Of a DNA stretch of 64,000 nt, positions 61,101-64,000 are shown piece by piece. This DNA is from Eubacteriales bacterium (lineage in GTDB: Bacteria > Bacillota > Clostridia > Lachnospirales > Lachnospiraceae), in NCBI GenBank assembly GCA_030524175.1, contig JAUNHC010000001.1:248001-312000 (forward strand). Direction: 5' to 3'. The notes beneath the pieces were generated by a model that saw nothing but the letters and a program-made list of their open reading frames with translations, did no database searches and was not told the origin of the DNA. Position numbers and translations under genes: made by a program. Positions within the stretch are counted from its first letter, which is position 1. The number at the start of each line of letters is the position of its first letter.

Positions 61101-64000
61101 GTATCCATGGCAATTGCAAAATTATTGTCTCCCCCTGCCTTCATTTTCAGGACTGCTGCTCCATTTTCTACATTCTGGCTTTCCAGAAGGTTTCCGGAAT
61201 AAGCGGCTGCCGTGTCAACAGCAAAATCCTTATGGTAGGTCACAGCCTTGGGAATTTCCTTGAAACTTATTGTTATCTCTTTATCTTCCTGAATATTCTC
61301 CAGAGTAAAGATACCGTTTTGTTCAACTTTCATTACAGTGCCGTTGACAGTCACATCTGCCTCATATCCTTCAGCAGGATTGATAAGGAAGGACTTGTCC
61401 GCGCCATGATAGGTTGTAATCGTGCCTGTTTCACTGACAGTACCGTTTGTCTCATCTGCGGATACTGTCAGGATGTGGGCACTCTGGCTGGTATAGTATA
61501 CTTCATCAATGGAATATACTTTATCGGCTCTTCTTGCTCCCCATCCGAATGTACCTGGTGTAGTGAGATAATCTTGCTCCACAGTGCCGATAACAGTGCC
61601 GTTTACAGTAAGTGTAACAACATATAACGCCTTGCCGTTACCGTAATCCTCTTTGATTTTGAATTCAGCCTTCAGATCATAAGTTTTGTCAGCTTCAAGT
61701 AATACGGCATTACCAATATCTCCCCATCCCTGTCCGCTAAGGGACTTGTCATAAAACCACATTGCCCTGGAAGCTGCAGGATCGTAATCATATCCAATTC
61801 GGATCACATCATTGTCTCCCGCACGCTTCAAGTCAAAGATTGTCTGATCTGCAATATCGTTTACCCGGAATCTCGTGTGTAAAACACCTTGGGAAATGGC
61901 CTCTGCCTCTTCCGGTACAGCGGCACGTACCTCATTTCCTGTTGTTGCTGTCTTTAATACCTTCAGGTTAAGATGCCCCTCCTCAAGAGCTGCCGTACTT
62001 TCTGAATATTTATCTGTACCATCCACACGGTAGTCTTTATGGTATAGGCCTTGTACTCCCGGATCCGGTTTATCACTTCCTCCGGTAAATACAGCTTTTA
62101 CTGTATGGTTGTCAAGAAGGTAAGTAAATGTATAGCTGTTTCCCGCATTTTTTACTTCTTCCGTCACATCTGTTCCGTCTACCACAACAGACTCCAGTTC
62201 TTCACCGCTGTCCGGTATGAATGAGATAGTTTTATCTGCTTCCTTAAAGCTGGTAACTGCCCCCGTCTGGCTGGCTGTACCGCTGCCTTCTGTGCTCACC
62301 TGAATCGTGACAGGATCTGCATCTGTTAAGTAAGTTTCCAGGATCTGGAAGTTCTTAGCTTTATTTCTTGCTTCAAATGCAAGTCTTCCGGTTCCGGCCG
62401 CATAAGCAATATCCTTATGTGTCGCCCCAATCTGAACACCGTTGATCCAAAGCGTCAGATTGTATTTATTATTCTCATTAAGTTCATACTTCAGATGCAG
62501 TTCTGTTTCCTTATCGGCCTGAAGAGGCTGGGCATTGCCGAAATCAGCCCAGCTTGCACTGTCCCAGAACCACTTCCCGCTGCCAGCGTCAAATCCAATG
62601 CTTGCCCGTTTCTCGCCCTGGTCATCCACAATTACAAACTTAGTCTGGTCTAAAGTATTATCAACCTTGAACCGTACATACAGATGTCCTTCTGCCAGAA
62701 GCGGAGAATCCTTATCCACTGCAATGCTGTGTGCATTTACTGCTAGGTTCAAAGCATTATTTCCAATTGCGGCTATGCCTCCGGTAAAGTTGGCTTCTCT
62801 GTCTGTACGATAATCCTTATGATAGCTTACAAACTGTGCCTTCTTCTGTGCGGCGAGGAAACTTTCCCTTGCCCCGTCCAGATCAGCAAAGGCCTGCTGC
62901 AGCTCTTCCGGAGCTGATTGGGAGGTGTAGCTATCGGCAGTATCTATTGCTGCCTTCAGGGAGTCCTTATCCTTCTGGTCAAATTCTCCCGGTCTGATAC
63001 CGACTACTGCATTATCATATAATTCCCGGCATTCATTGATCAGCTCACGGAGGGCTTCATAAGAAACACCGGCAGGCATATAAGCCTTTACAACAGGAAG
63101 GATTGTCTCATGTCCTTCTGCGTTGGTAAGTCTCATCTCAACCTTAACATACTCTCTGGCCTGCGTAAGAGTTTTCATGGTTGTTTTGAGCACATTTCCA
63201 GGCTCCTGGAACGCATCCTTCTTTTTAATTGAATATACATATTCCACAAAGGCGTTTTCCGGATCATCCAGATTCACGTCAGAACGTTTATTAAATGCCA
63301 GGGCATCTGTGTTCTGGTTTTCTGAACCTGCATCTTGGGAACCGGCAAATTCAAATTTACTGCTGTCATAAATAACTCTTACTTTCATGGTGCTGAACTT
63401 CTTGTAAATATTTTCTGCACCCACGGTGAGTTCATGAAGGTTTGCCTCTTCCTTGTCAGTGACTTCTGCAGAAGCGCTCATTTCTCCGCGTACTTCTGTC
63501 CCGTATACACCTAACTCAGTAAGAGACATGCCCCATTCGGCATTCATTTTCTCCCCTACAATTTTCACATATCTGGCCACAACAGAATCCAGCTCTGTTA
63601 CATTGAGTCCGGGATTTGCTTCGCTTATAGAAGCAGCTGTTTTCCACTCCTGGCCATCCTCAGATATTTCAATGTGATAAGAGGTGGCATAAGCTCCCGG
63701 TGTCCAGTCAACCATTACATGATTCAGCATATACTTAGTCTGGAGATCAACTGTAATAGATGCCTCAGACACTCCGTTTTCAGTGGACCATCTGGTTGCC
63801 TGGTCGTCATCGTTAGCATTTTCAAGAGCCTTATAAGACTCCGGTGCCGTGGAAGAAGACTCAAGAGTTACACCTTGTTTTAATGCCAGGTTCTCGTCTG
63901 TGATCGGCTCGTATGCTTCCAGAATAACAGCATTGACCATAGCCTTGGAACCACCAATGCCCTGGAAGGAAATGTCTACAAGTCCGTCCTTGGATGCTGT
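58193..64000 (-). CDS. Giant secreted multi-domain surface or glycosidase protein, N-terminus beyond window
   Basis: The frame is open from the window end to 58193 (about 1935 residues seen). From the N-terminal side: F5/8-type carbohydrate-binding domain (TRWSTENGVSEASITVDLQ, then LTELGVYG); cohesin-like beta domain (IYKKFSTMKVRVIYDSSKF); a FIVAR helical repeat; three copies of a roughly 190-residue lectin-like module beginning YHKDY or YHKDF, each followed by a small bacterial-repeat domain (GTVSQTGAVTAFDGADKT); four or so FIVAR repeats, interrupted by an acidic insertion of about 130 residues; a PTPDP-type Pro linker; and three C-terminal Fn3-like domains (VKWNKLSGATGYAVYRK). No LPxTG motif at the C-terminus. 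The catalytic or adhesive head must lie outside the window. Likely role: host-glycan or mucin binding and breakdown. Confidence 0.88.
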   Translation of the reverse strand, partial: TASKDGLVDISFQGIGGSKAMVNAVILEAYEPITDENLALKQGVTLESSSTAPESYKALENANDDDQATRWSTENGVSEASITVDLQTKYMLNHVMVDWTPGAYATSYHIEISEDGQEWKTAASISEANPGLNVTELDSVVARYVKIVGEKMNAEWGMSLTELGVYGTEVRGEMSASAEVTDKEEANLHELTVGAENIYKKFSTMKVRVIYDSSKFEFAGSQDAGSENQNTDALAFNKRSDVNLDDPENAFVEYVYSIKKKDAFQEPGNVLKTTMKTLTQAREYVKVEMRLTNAEGHETILPVVKAYMPAGVSYEALRELINECRELYDNAVVGIRPGEFDQKDKDSLKAAIDTADSYTSQSAPEELQQAFADLDGARESFLAAQKKAQFVSYHKDYRTDREANFTGGIAAIGNNALNLAVNAHSIAVDKDSPLLAEGHLYVRFKVDNTLDQTKFVIVDDQGEKRASIGFDAGSGKWFWDSASWADFGNAQPLQADKETELHLKYELNENNKYNLTLWINGVQIGATHKDIAYAAGTGRLAFEARNKAKNFQILETYLTDADPVTIQVSTEGSGTASQTGAVTSFKEADKTISFIPDSGEELESVVVDGTDVTEEVKNAGNSYTFTYLLDNHTVKAVFTGGSDKPDPGVQGLYHKDYRVDGTDKYSESTAALEEGHLNLKVLKTATTGNEVRAAVPEEAEAISQGVLHTRFRVNDIADQTIFDLKRAGDNDVIRIGYDYDPAASRAMWFYDKSLSGQGWGDIGNAVLLEADKTYDLKAEFKIKEDYGNGKALYVVTLTVNGTVIGTVEQDYLTTPGTFGWGARRADKVYSIDEVYYTSQSAHILTVSADETNGTVSETGTITTYHGADKSFLINPAEGYEADVTVNGTVMKVEQNGIFTLENIQEDKEITISFKEIPKAVTYHKDFAVDTAAAYSGNLLESQNVENGAAVLKMKAGGDNNFAIAMDTNAPELTGGTFYTRFSVENLDDQVLFDLMTDGTSDGSAAGYIRIGYETAGGGHWFYDKSSVGQGWGDFPDQPVKLEAGKEYELELGFDKDTDGTYSLTLTVNGLSCGTVSGLGYGPQGGKYAYASRRAANTISVKETYYTNRQKRTITVTSGENGTVSQTGAVTAFDGADKTLIFKPDAGYQVVSVMVNGQPVETADRYTFQNINEDAALEVTFGITEAGALREELAQQITIAKAVVNDNYTPESWDVLQSAISDAQALLDNGSMDQEALTQAMDAIINAVNGLVKNELDYRELKQLHDFGTEIIDAEQTQTLYTEESFNNYTAKKTRAAELLGEQTEPEDEDVAELQAENTVIEDTETPAEEEPVSEDTGEDWDASQEILMFTDGAETSAAEISEAAAVTEALEPAPADMFTSGDAFAPEEPVMPEDAFMAEDPQDSETVENEDAFIPEEIFSSEEEENVSEEEIMLQAGDVTQNMIDTALAELEEAIRGLKPAASDLTEVEQAIFNLKTEAYALKGKVKEKYSEERWNAFETAMTETEALVNRGADQVTSEEIQAVLGELMQTAEELPKPTSTEELKELYEANKDKTDIGYTRESWSEFQAALESAKGILENPAAVQEDIDAVLKRLGEAISGLVIYVPDPGPGPQPTPDPTPTPDPSPTPDPTPTPGPEPTPTPSPEDAFKAAVPEVTVKADTLYTVSINWKAIENAGSYRVYRKGTQAGAKYTALKTVGKNTTSYVDKTAKPGTTYYYAVRAFWDEGGKGIQSKASADKKVATPKLATPKAKAAVVNTNQVKVTWNKVEGATTYKVWRKETNSNQGYKAVGTIKASKAASFIDKKVKYGTQYTYHVRAYRTTKNYSVKSVYTDKMTAAVKVVLPAPKVTAQGKSRTSIQVKWNKLSGATGYAVYRKTGKNGSWSRIFTANSKTLTYVDKKAKKGTQYYYMVRGYKKVNGKNVYGIYSKGAAAKTK

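Overview
The window looks like a chromosome segment from a gut-type Clostridia species, most probably Lachnospiraceae. The signs are strong GGAGG ribosome sites, BlaI/M56 and YesM/YesN-type regulators, host-glycan glycosidases, a hydrogenase-like NADH/NADPH/ferredoxin complex, and a FIVAR/Fn3 surface protein. No rRNA, tRNA or CRISPR array was seen. Genus-level placement is not possible from the sequence alone.

Layout. 1-6.4 kb: a mannose/N-glycan utilisation block on the minus strand (GH38 alpha-mannosidase, type I mannose-6-phosphate isomerase, NanA/DapA-like lyase cut by the window edge) with a divergent ROK repressor and two matching operator-like repeats. 6.5-14.1 kb: one long minus-strand operon joining a sugar-binding protein, a YesM/YesN two-component system, a Y-family DNA polymerase, a YolD-like protein and a GH43-like glycosidase. 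14.2-18.4 kb: a secreted esterase and a BlaI/M56 sensor pair with classic palindromic operators. 18.5-20.8 kb: decayed IS110 and IS1182 remnants beside a duplicated 3' end of the M56 gene.

20.8-40.1 kb: the centrepiece, an apparent seven-gene minus-strand operon encoding a complete insecticidal-type Tc (ABC) toxin. The order is a TcB-TcC fusion with a variable C-terminal effector that looks like a caspase/CHAT-type cysteine peptidase, the giant TcA pore subunit, a Cys-rich Hint/Ig-like protein, two tandem LytTR regulators with NTF2-like front domains, a holin, and a bifunctional endolysin. Toxin plus holin plus endolysin suggests lysis-mediated (type 10-like) toxin release in a Gram-positive gut bacterium. 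Two lesions stand out in the lysis pair: the holin has no AUG at its proper start, and the endolysin has an in-frame TAA inside its SH3 domain with the remaining 36 codons intact. A cysteine desulfurase with an unusual N-terminal extension is transcribed divergently from the toxin operon, across an 11-bp-arm inverted repeat.

41.9-51.0 kb: ordinary genes (miaB, a DAACS symporter, a MATE exporter, lhr helicase). 51.0-52.1 kb: a gene-free kilobase with three different tandem repeat arrays, including six palindromic units of 84 bp. 52.1-57.9 kb: a NuoE/NuoF/large-subunit operon resembling electron-bifurcating transhydrogenase or hydrogenase complexes; the large subunit carries a formate-dehydrogenase-like domain without the Sec/Cys active site. 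58.2-64.0 kb: the C-terminal 1,900-odd residues of a huge secreted multi-domain surface or glycosidase protein that runs off the window end.
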